Shown here in pieces: positions 10,107 to 20,843 of a stretch of 64,000 bases of DNA (position 1 is the first letter of the stretch; each line of letters opens with the position of its first letter). The stretch is from positions 4,712,001-4,776,000 of the forward strand of contig OY744463.1 of assembly GCA_963556145.1 (NCBI GenBank), given 5' to 3'. The notes under the pieces were generated by a model. The model did not search any database. It was not told the origin of the DNA and saw only the letters and a list, made by a program, of their open reading frames with translations. The translations under genes and the position numbers were made by a program. This stretch comes from Hygrocybe punicea (taxonomy: Eukaryota > Basidiomycota > Agaricomycetes > Agaricales > Hygrophoraceae).

Positions 10107-12040
10107 TATCTCCCCCACCCTTTGCCCAAAGTCCCTAAGGATTTACCACTTCATTCTAGGGTTACTTGACTGTCCTTTGACAGCAGGTTATTATTCCAGG
10201 TGCTCTTGGTCACCATGTATGTAATTTCGCACTTTTTCACCTCTTTTCATGTTTTAAGCTGATCCAAATGCTCTCAGATGTCAACACCCCTCGTTTAGGA
10301 CATACTAGGGAGTGCACCCATGATGGAGTAGTTGTAGGAGGTCCAGGGATGTACCACAGTTCCAGGGAAGTGTGGTATGTATCCACTTTGTTGTCCGCTT
10401 TTTTGGTATTTTGTTGCTACTTACTGTGCTTCAATCTGTGTGCACTACATGTGGGGGTGTATTCACGAATTTTTATGATTTTTTGACCGCTTAAATGTGT
10501 AATTTGAGTGAGAAATGAAGGAATAATTGAGCTCACTGTTGCCAACAATGAGCACAGCATATGGTCACTGCGAGAAACAATGCCAAGCATTGATTCAGGG
10601 TCAAATATGTTATTGATGGTTCCTGGATGATGGAATCGAGAGCACAGCAACTGTACACTGGATGTGGTGAAAGAAAACCACCACCCAGATAGGAATGTGG
10701 TGCAGGAGAACCACCACTCAAAATATTTGGTCCATGGTGCAAGGAAACCATCACCGAAATAGGAATGTGGTGCAGGAGAACCATCACCTAAATAGGGATG
10801 TGGTGCAAGAGAACCACCACTCAACATATTTTCGGTCCATGGTACAAGGGAACCATGACCTAGAATGGCGCAGGAGAACCACCACTCAAAATATTTAGAC
10901 TATGGTGCAAGGAAACCATCATATAAATAGGGATGTGGTACAGGAGAACCATCACCTAAATAGTGGTGTGGTGCAGGAGAACCACTGCTCAAAATATTTT
11001 CGGTCCATGGTGCAAGGAAACCACCACCTAAATAGGAATGTGGTGCAGGAGAACCATCACCTAAATAGGGATGTGGTGCAGGAGAACCATCAACTAAATA
11101 GGGATGTGGTGTAGGAGAACCACCACTCAAAATATTTTCGGTCTATGGTATGAGGAAACCACCACCTAAATAGGGATGTGGTGCAGGAGAACCACCACTC
11201 AAAATATTTTTGGTCCATGGTGCAAGGAAACCATCACCTAAACAGGAATGTGGTGCAGGAGAACCATCACCTAAATAGGGATGTGGTGTAGGGAAACCAC
11301 CACTCAAAATATTTTCGGTCCATGGTTCAACAAAACCATGACCTAAATAGGGATATGGTGCAGGAGAACCACCACTCAAAATATTTGGACTATGGTGCAA
11401 GGAAACCATCACATAAATAGAAATGTGGTGCAGGAGAACCACCACTGAAAATATTTTCGGTCCATGGTGCAAGGAAACCACCACCTAAATAGGAATGTGG
11501 TGCAGCAGAACCACCACTCAAAATATTTAGACTATGGTGCAAGGAAACCATCATATAAATAGGGATGTGGTACAGGAGAACCATCACCTAAATAGTGGTG
11601 TGGTGCAGGAGAACCACCACTGAAAATATTTTCGGTCCATGGTGCAAGGAAACCACCACCTAAATAGGAATGTGGTGCAGCAGAACCACCACTCACAATA
11701 TTTTCAGTTCATGGTGCAAGGAAACCATCACCCAATTAGCAATATGGTGCAGGTGAACCACCACTCCAAATATTTTTGAACCATGGTGCAGGAAAGCCAC
11801 CACCCAAATATGAGATCTGGTGCAGGAAAACCACTCAACAACAATATGGATGGTGCTCAGGAACCACTGCCAGTAGGCAACAGCAGGTGGTGCAGGAGAA
11901 CCAGTTCTCTAATAGTCTACTAGTGGCTGAATGGTTCCTGAGCACTAATTCAGCCGGCTGTAATGATTTTGTGTGTAACATGGTACGTGTGTTTGGCTGT
12001 AAACTGGTACGCGCTTAGACCATATACACTAGTCACCTTA
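10107..12040 (-). repeat. Right inverted-repeat arm
   Basis: Mirror copy of 7751-9684. The only mismatches seen are in the outermost ~20 bp (12022-12026, 12028 and 12031 against 7760-7769). Confidence 0.92.
10666..11902 (-). repeat. Array of GGT-N8-ACC dyads, right arm
   Basis: Exact mirror of the array at 7889-9125, with the same units in opposite orientation. Confidence 0.9.
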
Positions 12041-12042
12041 TC

Positions 12043-12052
12043 CGTCAAATGT
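12043..12052. repeat. 10-bp direct repeat, right copy (probable target-site duplication)
   Basis: CGTCAAATGT, matching 7737-7746 in the same orientation, immediately outside the right arm. Confidence 0.75.
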
Positions 12053-12291
12053 ATATACAGTCTGAGCTGATGGGGTTGGGCATGGGACGAGTGTGTCAGT
12101 GCCCAAGTGCGGAAGAAAAGAGAAGTCAAAAAAAAAAAAAGTTTCGAGCAATCTTTACAAAGTCGGGGGTACATAGATGGTTATGAAGGTATGACAGTGG
12201 CAGGAGAGAGAAAGAGAGAGAGATGAAATCACCAAATCACAAAAAGAAGCTACAAGACGAAAAAGAAATACATGATGGCACCACTTGCGGC

Positions 12292-13763
12292 TTACTTTGT
12301 ACCCTTGACCACGCCCCGCACCCTCTTCATGAGGCTCCCCCTCCTTCCGAGCCCAGGAGATTGAGGCCCGGTTGCGGTGATATAAGGGGCCTCAACCTCC
12401 TGTGAAATGTCCCCGGATGGCAGCGGCGGCGGGGGTGGTAAATCTTTGTACTGATTCCTGGAATCCTCGATATATACAAAGGCCTCCGGTTGTTCTGGTG
12501 TGGCCTCTTTCGCACGGCCGCCTGCAAATCGACCCAAAAAAGAGTGCTGTGATCGGTGGGTGGGGCGTGCGGTGGTATTGGAGTGAGAGCTCGCAACAGC
12601 GGTGAAGCTCTCTGCGCTTGTGGGTGATGATGGGTCTGCATTGTCGTCGCTACTGACAGGCACGTTGGGGGAATCGCGCATTTTACGGATGCGTTGCATG
12701 ATGGATTTGGACCGCCTGGGACCATCTGGACGGTTGCTTCCCGGTGCAGGGTAACCAGGGGCTTCGACGTCGCTCTGCGAGTCGGGGGTGAATATGGGTA
12801 GGGGTGGGGGAAGAATGGAGCGTCTGTCTGCAGGGCGCCGACCTGCTTGCGGATAACCATCCTCATCTCTGTAAATTTCACGCAGGTCCTTGCGTTTGCC
12901 ATTTGCACTGGTGCGAGAGGCATTGTGGCCTTCTTTGCCGGCGTAGATGGAACTGGTGGGAGTATCGCCATCCAACCTGGAGTTTCCCCCGCCTGCGAAG
13001 AATTCTTCAAAGGGCTCGGGTTCGTGGATGCCCCAGGCCTCGGCGATGGCGTCGACTTTCTTCTTGGGTGGCTCATAGTGCTCGTATGGATCTATGTCAC
13101 CGGATGTCGGTTGACCTGAGGTGGGATCGACGGGGCGAGAGCTCCAAGCGAGCATGGGCGCCTTTGTGCGATGTCGATTTCTGGACGGTGCACAAGCATC
13201 GAAAGGGCCATCATGATGGAACACTGGAGAGAGGGGGCAGTCAAGAAGTTTATCGAGAATAAGAAGATGGGTACGCACTTGGACCCTCGCCGGTGAAATC
13301 CAGCCTGTCGATGACATCTGCGTGTTGTGAGCCCTTCTTGGGACGATGTTTCCCGCCATTCTTTGCCTTTTCGACCGCGGCAGCAGCAGCAGTGACGGAG
13401 TCTTGAGAGTGAGAACGGCGACCGGCAATGGGAGGGATGTGACGAGAGTTGTTGGAGGGAATGGGGGGTCTATAAAGTGGGGGGGGGGGATGAATGGACA
13501 CGAATGGTTGGAGATGGGTGGACGTACACTGCGGTCTGGCTTCTGCCCATCTTAGTTCTCGGACTGGGATCGACGTGACGGACGGTGACGGTGTCTCGTA
13601 CAGCTTCGGATATGTCCCGGTGTGGAGACCTTTGGAGATGTTTTGGGGGAGGAGCCGGGGGACGGTTGTGAGAGCGAGGTAAATAAGAAGGATCAACGAA
13701 AGGGTCAGACGCAGAGCGGAGTCGGCTATGCGACAACGGATTTGATGTAGAAACAGCAGCCAT
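12292..13763 (-). CDS. PAL1: Pal1-family cell-morphology / endocytosis protein
   Basis: Pal1 proteins act at the cell cortex in polarised growth and early endocytosis (family knowledge). Exons (minus): 13763-13528, 13469-13279 and 13223-12292; 452 residues. The diagnostic block spans the second intron: FHHDGPFDACAPSRNR, followed by KAPMLAW. An upstream DPFVDPSYLPRSHNRP segment and a long Ser/Pro-rich C-terminal half ending in a basic stretch (GLGRRGSLMKRVRGVVKGTK) complete it. The phase-1 junction a|tg creates the Met just before FHHDGPF. Divergent from the desaturase gene with only 86 bp between start codons. Its 3' end faces the palindromic element, whose direct repeat lies 240 bp beyond the stop. 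Confidence 0.9.
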
Positions 13764-13849
13764 AGCAGCTTGTGCCCGGGCCAGTGGCTAGTGGTGGTTC
13801 ACCGTCACACGCTGCAAGGGTCACAACTCACGGCCGCAGGGTCACGGTC
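13764..13849. promoter_or_regulatory. 86-bp divergent promoter, PAL1 / desaturase
   Basis: Both start codons and all upstream control must fit into, or extend past, these 86 bp. No TATA element is visible. Confidence 0.5.
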
Positions 13850-15646
13850 ATGCAACCACTGCCAAGAAAACTCGCCGTCGCTCAGATTCTCGACGGCGAC
13901 ACCCTCTTCGTCTACAGGAATACCCTCATTCGCGTCCCCCAGTCCTGGCTTGACGCCCATCCAGGCGGTTCTCTCGCAATTCTCCATTTCGTCGGCCGGG
14001 ATGCGACTGACGAGATCGACGCCTATCACTCGCGCGACACGCTCAAACGCATAGCCCGCTATGCAGTGGGTACAGTAGACTCTACAGAACTTCCTTGGGT
14101 TCCCCTCGTCCCCCCAATCATGTCTGGGTGGGTCAGGAAACTCTCCGACAAAGGCGTTCCGGTCTGGTTCCGTCAAGCCGGGGATCTCCGGTCCTCCGAG
14201 TCTTCCCAAATCCTCTTGGTACGAAAGGACTGCGCCCTCATCCAGTCATCCGCCCCAACTCTCGCAACCATTATACCCCCTCCGTCCAATATATCCCTAT
14301 CAGTACAGGCACAGCACTCCGCAGCATACAAGGTCCTCCACAAAGCCATATCCGACGCCGGTCTCTACAAAACACCCTACCTCACTGGCTATGGTCCCGA
14401 ACTACTTCGTTACGTCCTCTTGGGCGGTCTTTCTGCCCTCGCATACTCCAACAACTGCCTCATCGCAAGCGCAGTTTTCCTGGGTCTCATGTGGCATCAA
14501 CTCGTTTTCACCGCTCATGACCTCGGCCATATGGGCGTTACCCACAATTGGGAAATCGACCGTATCCTTGGCACCCTCATTGCCGATTTTATTGGTGGCC
14601 TCAGCATTGGTTGGTGGGTAGAGGTCAGTCTCATCTTCCTGCCCAATCATTCCATGCCAACTCTTTCCTATTTGTCCAGAACCACAACGTCCACCATCGT
14701 ACGTTTCCCCCTCACCATCCCTTTCAAACTAGTTTAACCCTCCTTGCACATGCAGTCGTTACAAATCATCCTTCACAGTAATGTTACTCTATTCCCACCC
14801 ACACACACGCCGCTAACACCCTTTTTCCAGCGACCCCGACATTGAACACTTGCCTTTTTTCGCGATATCCACAGCCTTCTTCGATTCCCTCTGGTCATCG
14901 TACTATAAACGCATCATGCCCTTCGACCCCTTCGCCGCCTTCTTCATCTCTCTCCAGCACAAACTCTTCTACATCGTCATGGCCTTTGGACGTTTCAACC
15001 TCTACGTCAACTCGTACAGCTTCCTCTTCCGCAAGGCATTTGACACCCGCCGTGCTCGAGGTGGGGGGTGGGCATGGGGGCTGGAGATCTTGGGCCTGGT
15101 ATTCTTTTGGTGCTGGTTTGGCGCGCTCTTGAAAGGCTGTGGGAACTGGGTCAACGCGTTAACCTACCTCCTCGTTAGCCATGTCGTTACGAGCCCCCTA
15201 CATGTCCAGGTCCAATCTTCTCACATTCTCATTCCTTACATTTTAACATTGTTGTCTGGCAGATTGTGCTCTCGCACTTTTCAATGTCCACAGCCGACCT
15301 CGGGCCCACCGAGTCTTTCCCGCACCGCCAACTGCGCACCACGACCGACGTCATATGTCCTCCTTCCCTCAGCTTCCTCCATGGTGGACTTCACCTTCAG
15401 GTCACACACCATCTCTTCCCACGACTACCACGGCACAACCTACGCAAGGCGAGCTTGATGGTGAAGGAGTTCGCGCGGGAGCAGGGTTTGATATATGCCG
15501 AGTTTGGGTTTGTGAAGGGAAATAGCGAGGTGGTGGGGGTCTTGAGAGAGGTGGCGGAGCAGGTGAGATTGGTGGGGATGGTTGCAGATGCGGAGGTAAA
15601 GGAGGCGGTGGGGAAGACACTCGTTGTGGCGGAGAAGGAGACTTGA
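13850..15646 (+). CDS. Cytochrome b5-fused fatty-acid desaturase, sphingolipid delta-8 type
   Basis: Membrane di-iron enzyme that inserts a double bond in the long-chain base of glucosylceramides; the fused b5 domain feeds electrons. Exons: 13850-14623, 14680-14698, 14756-14777, 14831-15209 and 15263-15646; 525 residues. The b5 domain is at residues about 5-75, with the haem motif HPGG. Histidine boxes are HDLGH, HNVHH and QVTHHLFP, the last with the Gln typical of front-end desaturases. HNVHH and the following LVTNHPSHDPD are carried by two consecutive microexons of 19 and 22 nt, and the reading frame closes only if both are used. Exon 1 could end 6 nt earlier without a frame change. Several membrane segments follow. 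Start 13850 is the first in-frame ATG. Confidence 0.92.
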
Positions 15647-15841
15647 CGGACTTGAACAGCCTCGCTTGGATAAAACTTGCATACACTGACATACACTCTC
15701 GTAATTATCAGTCCATATTCATTGCATGGAGCATATGACGTGCGCGCGCTGAACCTGTGTTCGGCCGATTTTTTGCGGGGATATACAGGTAGAAAACACC
15801 AAGTCGTAATCGGGAAAGAACAAACGGAAGAAATAGATATA

Positions 15842-16640
15842 TTACTTCTTCTTTGCTGCCTCCTCCTCCTCCTTCTGTTGGATTGGTTGCGTGGCGTCAG
15901 GGAAATCGTCTCACGTCAAATAAAAATAAGGAGAAATACCTTGGCGGCGCGGACTTTGCGCGCACCTTCGTGTCTCTTGTTGGCTCGGGCCATGCGCAGA
16001 GTCCGGAAAGCATTGAATTCTCGCTCTGCGTCAGTGATTTTGCGCGGTGCCTCAGCGGGGTATGCTTCTGGCAGAGGAAGAGTGGCGCGAGTTATCTTGG
16101 CTTTGAGATCATCCCCCTGTATCAAGAGCTTCATATTAATGGAAAAATCACAGCAACAGAAACAACCCACCGTTGAGTCACCCTTCTTGGGCTTACTCGC
16201 TTTACGGGGGTACACGGTCAACCGCTGCTTGTAGGCTTTCAGTCGCTCCACGTTGATCACTTTCCCCTCCTCGCTCAGGTTTCTCCTCCTATGGTCAACG
16301 ACGATGCCGACACCTTTCGCATCCTTCCTCCCAATTCCGGCTGCCTTGAGTTCAGCCAGGGTGAATCCCCGGCCTTCGCGGAGTTTTCTGTTGTATCGCA
16401 CGGTCTGGGCGCGGACGGCGGGGCGGAGCAGGGTGAGAGGGCGCACACCGAGGGTGGCGGCTTTGGCTTTGCGCGCTGTGCGGCGCCGGAGTTTACGACC
16501 TGGTTGATCGAACCAGGTGCGGACTCGTCGCTGCCAGTCCTTGTGGAAGTGGTTTGCGGGGAGGACTAGGATATCGTTCAGGATTTGAAGGAAAAGGTAT
16601 TTGGGAGGTTGGACGCACCGTTGTTGTGCCGGAAACCCAT
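15842..16640 (-). CDS. RPL13: 60S ribosomal protein eL13
   Basis: Large-subunit ribosomal protein. Exons (minus): 16640-16619, 16565-16171, 16116-15940 and 15874-15842; 208 residues. The first exon encodes only MGFRHNN plus one base. The core is unmistakable: VLPANHFHKDWQRRV, GRGFTLAELKAAGI and VDHRRRNLS. The C-terminus LPLPEAYPAEAPRKIT is followed by an Arg/Lys-rich end, and a separate 33-nt exon gives KEEEEAAKKK-stop. The second intron (16170-16117) could end at an alternative AG that would add four residues; the CAG acceptor is preferred. Divergent from the MetE-like gene. Confidence 0.95.
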
Positions 16641-17219
16641 GGTTCAAGTCTGGCAACAACAAGTTGGTTAGTACACTGGAATCGGGTTCAAAATAGTAAA
16701 ATAAGTAAAATAAGTTGGCAAAAAGGTCATCTGAAGTCGCTTGTCTCCATCCATCCATGGATTTTGAATTATTTTCTTTTGGATTTGGACCATACAACCA
16801 ACCGGTGGGGACGCGAAGAGACAGAGAGTCGACGTCACCGTGCAGGAAATAGAGAACTGACCTTGAGGAGTTCTGTTGGGTGTCTTTGTCGCTCTCCACA
16901 AATTTCTGATTATGATCAACCTGGTACACAAATCCAAACATGATGCGCCACAGGGGTTTATCAAATAAATTTACGTATGCATTTTTCTAGGGGTTGTGAC
17001 ATCGGCTCTCCGTTCGCGTCAACGTTGTAGTGCGAATAACGAAACGCCGATACAGTCGGGCGGTAACCTTGCTTGCCTTTTGTAGTGCTGTGAAGCCGTC
17101 AAGTCTGGGAACAATCTAGCCAGAATGTGTGTACCCCGCTCGATATTTCGCTTCATCTTATTTCGCGGTTTCTGAACAACGTATATATATATATGGCATA
17201 GGTCATTTCGACGACCATC
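16641..17219. promoter_or_regulatory. Divergent intergenic region, eL13 / MetE-like
   Basis: 579 bp without a supported gene. An alternating TA run (GTATATATATATATGG, about 17181-17196) lies about 24 bp before the MetE-like start codon and could act as a TATA element. Confidence 0.45.
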
Positions 17220-19098
17220 ATGTCTCATCTGAACCCCCCATTCCGCGCCGAACATGTCGGCTCACTCGTACGTCCGGCAATTCTGCTCGAGAAACGCGCA
17301 CAGTTTGTGGCCAAGGAGCGTTCGGCGGACGAGCTCAAGGTCGTCGAGGACGAAGCTATCAAGCATGTTGTCAAGCTTCAGCGCGATTCGGGCATCCAGA
17401 CCATCACAGATGGTGAACAGAGAAGGTTCGCAATTACCAAGGTAGATCCGAGTCATGATGAATACTGACCGCCCCTTCTTTTTCAACTCCAAAGGCACTA
17501 CTTCTTTGAGGGAGTGTTCGAGAATCTGGAAGGCATGACATACATACCGGATCGTGAGTTTTTCTACGACTACTCCGAACCTTCACATCCACTCACCTTC
17601 CCTGTAGGACCAATCAACACATTCAAGGCAAGCAACACCGCACGTCCATGCCCCTTTGCATGCACTTGACATCCGTTCTAGCAATACATCCCCCACATTG
17701 CCTTCATGTATGCTGTCGGAATGACAGAAGCCGATACGTTCTATTGCACTGTATCTAGCTCGTTTTGCTGGCGGTAGATTGGGATTTTTCTGACGTTCAT
17801 TGGTAGGGAAAAATCAAGAGGACCAAGCCCTTTTACGTTCAACAGTTTGAATACCTGAAGAATTTAGTTTCCCCAGAGGTATTTCCCGCTGATCCTAAGA
17901 TTTCTGCCGTTTCAATAACTTCATCTTTAGGACGTTAAATACCTCAAAGTCACCATGTGCTCTCCTTCATGGTTCCATCAGCGTCATGGCTCAGATTTGA
18001 CTTATGACACCTCTGTCTACAAAAATGACGGTTCGTCAGATATAATAACGAAATTCGCAGCGCTGTCCTCATTATCTACCTTCCAGACGAATACTTCGAC
18101 GATTTGGGCCAAGCATATCGCGAAGAAATTAAAGAACTATACGATCTAGGCTGTCGTAAGTCTCGTTCGCGAACTTTGTCTCTTCTGGGTCAGCATTAAC
18201 TCGGCAATGCACTTCCAGGACACATTCAAATCGACGACCCGACGTTCTGTTATTTCTGTTCCGAAAATATGATATCTGGCATGGAACAGGCGGGTGTCGA
18301 CCACCAAGCATTGCTAGATACTTATATTCGCGCCATCAATGTTTGCGTGCAAGACCGGCCCGCTGACCTTCGAGTGGGAGTACATATGTGTCGAGGGAAT
18401 TTCACGGTATGTCAATCTTCATGATTTGGGGGGGATTTTGTCCTGAACGAAAACATAAAAACACCAGGGAGGCCTTCATTTTTGCGAGGGAAGCTATAGT
18501 CGCGTCGCCCAAAAGTTGTTTAACAATTTGGATGTAGATACTTTTTATGTGAGTGAACCCCTAGAGGTCATCCAAACCTCATCTTCATAGTTTTGTTTCT
18601 AGCTGGAGTATGACAATGAACGCTCAGGTGATTTTGCGCCGCTGAAATACTTGCCGCTTGGGAAGGTTGCTGTATTGGGGCTGGTGACCACCAAAAGTCC
18701 AAAGGTATGAGTATTTCACCAACAGTTTTTTGACTCGTTCATCCGAGTAAATGAACTCGTCGCAGTTGGAGAAGATCGAGGAGCTGAAGGCACGAGTCGA
18801 GGAGGCCGCTCATGTTATCACTCAAGGTCAACCTCCGCGGTCCCATGAGGAGGCACTGAACCAGTCAGTCTAGTTTGCTCTATCCGACATGTACAACGTG
18901 TGATACTATTGACGGACATTCAGATTGTGCATCAGCACTCAATGTGGCTTCGCCTCGACTTCAGAAGGAAATCCCATCACAGAAGAGGTTAGTCTGAGAA
19001 ATTCTTTTTGTGACGACATACTGAAGTGATGGTGACAGGAGGAGAAGAACAAATTGACATTGCTAGTCAACGCCGCGAAACAGATTTGGGGAGAGTAA
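17220..19098 (+). CDS. MetE-like (cobalamin-independent methionine synthase C-terminal domain) protein
   Basis: Related to the catalytic half of MetE, as in bacterial YxjG/YxjH proteins; probably a zinc-dependent methyltransferase with a thiol acceptor, the exact substrate unknown. Thirteen exons: 17220-17425, 17495-17553, 17608-17627, 17682-17750, 17807-17878, 17931-18030, 18087-18155, 18219-18406, 18468-18548, 18603-18704, 18766-18863, 18924-18987 and 19039-19098; 395 residues. Zinc-site candidates are His and Cys in GVHMCRGN, Glu in LEYDNERSG and Cys in STQCGFAS; the substrate loop is IDDPTF. N-terminal FRAEHVGSLVRP is characteristic. Exon 3 is 20 nt and its downstream intron uses a GC donor (AAG|GCAAGC). 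At about 395 residues it lacks the N-terminal half of true MetE. Confidence 0.88.
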
Positions 19099-19174
19099 AT
19101 AACATGTTTGATGGTCGATGTCAGAAGAATCTACTTATCTAAGTAACTCATTGCTTCTTGAATTTGCCCGAAAT

Positions 19175-20431
19175 CTAGTAGTTCCTGATTCTATTTCTTA
19201 CTGCAGTTGTGATGAACTCTTGATTCCATTGTACCCATTCCTGTTCCTGGAGTCCAACGGCCTGATGATTCACTGTCCCATCCTCAGTTCCCAAGTACTG
19301 CCAGTATTTGAGGGCGTATGCGCCGCCACAAACTTTCCAGCGGCCACCACCACGCGAATGAAAGCGTTTGAAGACCCAGACGAATGGGTATATAAGAAAT
19401 AACCAAAGCAACACATTGACCCATAGTTTGGACAGCGCCCTGGATAGTGTGTTATCTGGTCTTATGTACACTTTTGATGAAGTCAGAACGAATCGTATAT
19501 CGGTCCTGTGGCGGTAACCTGTCCGCCGAATAATCGCTTCGACAGCGGCTTTCAGATATACAAGGTCCCATCCGTATACTTCCTGAGAAACATGTTCAAC
19601 GTCACATCTATACTGTGTATGAGGGTGGGGTCACCTTTTTGTAGATGAATTCTTTGAGATACTTTTTGCTCCTGCAATACTCGTCTGCCCATTCTCGCAA
19701 AGTATGAGATGACCTGAGAGCGACTTCTGCGTCCTGCGTTCCATCCTCCCTTCCAACCCAGGGGGGTAGACCTCTGGCTGTTCGCACAGCGGTCCAATCA
19801 TCAAAACTGGCGTTTTGTGCTCTGGTTGCCTTTCGCTTTCCATCGGGAGATTGAACCTGGTGCACCATAAGGCCACGATATGCAGGTTCGGAATCAGCAA
19901 TGGACCAATGCGTTGGACCTGCGACAATATGCTGAGTAAGACCTATAGAAAACCGGAAATCCGTAATGGTTTCGGTGGACGATTGGGTACCTCCGCCGGG
20001 ACGAGGCCGAGTACGCAATTCTGTGTGAGTGCCGATACATTTAAGATGGTATTCGGGGAGTTTTGCTCCTTGCGAGAGCAGAAAGCGATATAAAGCTTCC
20101 CCTGGAAATTCGTCAGAAAGTTGTCACAAGATGAGAAGGTAACGAGTAGCTAACCATCTTCATTCAGGTGCTTGTCGTGCGAGACGATATCCCTAGAAAA
20201 TGATTCGAAACACTCGGCTTCATATGGTGTGAATTCTGGAGGAGGTTCTTCGCCACCCTGAGGAAAAATTGTCTGGCAAGGTTCGATTCCCGGGTTTGGG
20301 GGATTCAAGTTGTCAGAATTTGAGTTGTGGTCAAAATTTGTCAATTGGATGTCCTTGGTCAAAACGTTAGCTTGCGGGTGGAAATCACGGCAAATGTTGA
20401 ATCGACATACCGGTTGTGCATGTGAGGACAT
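19175..20431 (-). CDS. Uncharacterised fungal one-TM protein, possibly with a compensated frameshift
   Basis: Function unknown. Exons (minus): 20431-20411, 20353-20155, 20101-19635 and 19582-19175; 364 residues. Visible features: an N-terminal LTNFDHNSNSDNLNPPNPG segment, DDWTAVRTARGLPPWVG in the middle, a helical region ending LKAAVEAIIRR, one strong membrane helix (VNVLLWLFLIYPFVWVFKRF), and a short C-terminal side with GGGRWKVCGGAYALKYW. The pattern matches a family I remember only as unnamed proteins in mushroom genomes. The first intron has textbook GTATGT and CTAAC signals. At the start of exon 3 the expected ALYRFLLSQGAKLPEYHLK is present in the +1 frame; the annotated frame reads a different peptide there, then returns to the family sequence. 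Either a base error or two compensating indels is likely. Confidence 0.7.
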
Positions 20432-20843
20432 GAATACTCTATTCAAGTTGCTATGGGAGCTCGATGGCGATGGTAAATTGTCCAACTAAGCATATCTGGG
20501 CCCCAACTGGGCAACCTAGCCACTGCCACGAAACCTTGTAGAGCATGTTCTTATAGCCCAAATATTAGCCAAGTTAGTATTAGGTACAAACGACGAATTC
20601 TGACAATATCTCGACTCATACGCGTACCTACAGACGAGACAAGTAAGCGAGTACTAGTAATAAAAAAAGGAAGTCTATAAGGGTGTATTGTGTAAAGGTG
20701 ACGGAGTAAGGGAACAGAACAACGACGAAAAAAAGCCATATTAGCAAATAATAAGAATGAAAAGTGCGCCGGTGTGCGGATGGGCAAAGGGCCGGGTTTG
20801 AGTGCAAGGGCGGGTCAACCTAACCCCCACTCCACGCCCGCAC
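20432..20843. other. Intergenic, upstream of the one-TM protein gene
   Basis: 412 bp between that gene's start and the SRPK stop. I see no supported gene; short open frames on both strands lack splicing or family signals. Confidence 0.4.

Larger units (their letters stand above)
7747..12042. mobile_element. Palindromic element with ~1.93-kb inverted arms, probable DNA transposon
   Basis: The left part of the interval is the exact reverse complement of the right part: mirrored positions add to 19791 from 7770/12021 through to 9684/10107 with no indel. All eleven mirrored open frames I compared translate identically. Outward of 7770 the match becomes patchy but resumes at TAAGGTGAC (7751-7759 / 12032-12040), just inside a 10-bp direct repeat. 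Arms, short terminal match and flanking duplication together indicate an inserted transposable element. It lies between the intact 3' ends of HIS7 and PAL1. No transposase or other recognisable protein is visible, although the 100-N gap near the centre may hide sequence. A 10-bp duplication would suit a Mutator-like element, but I cannot assign a superfamily. Confidence 0.75.

Noticed and set aside
12327..13076. Long minus-strand frame overlapping the Pal1 gene
   Set aside because: Shadow of the Pal1 exon in another frame; it lacks the Pal1 motifs and is Pro/Ser noise.
20279..20303. GGTTCGATTCC resembling a tRNA T-arm (box B)
   Set aside because: No matching acceptor or anticodon stems; it lies within a coding exon.
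20551..20787. 78-codon minus-strand frame upstream of the one-TM protein gene
   Set aside because: No similarity to any family I know, no intron signals, and it lies in the likely promoter.
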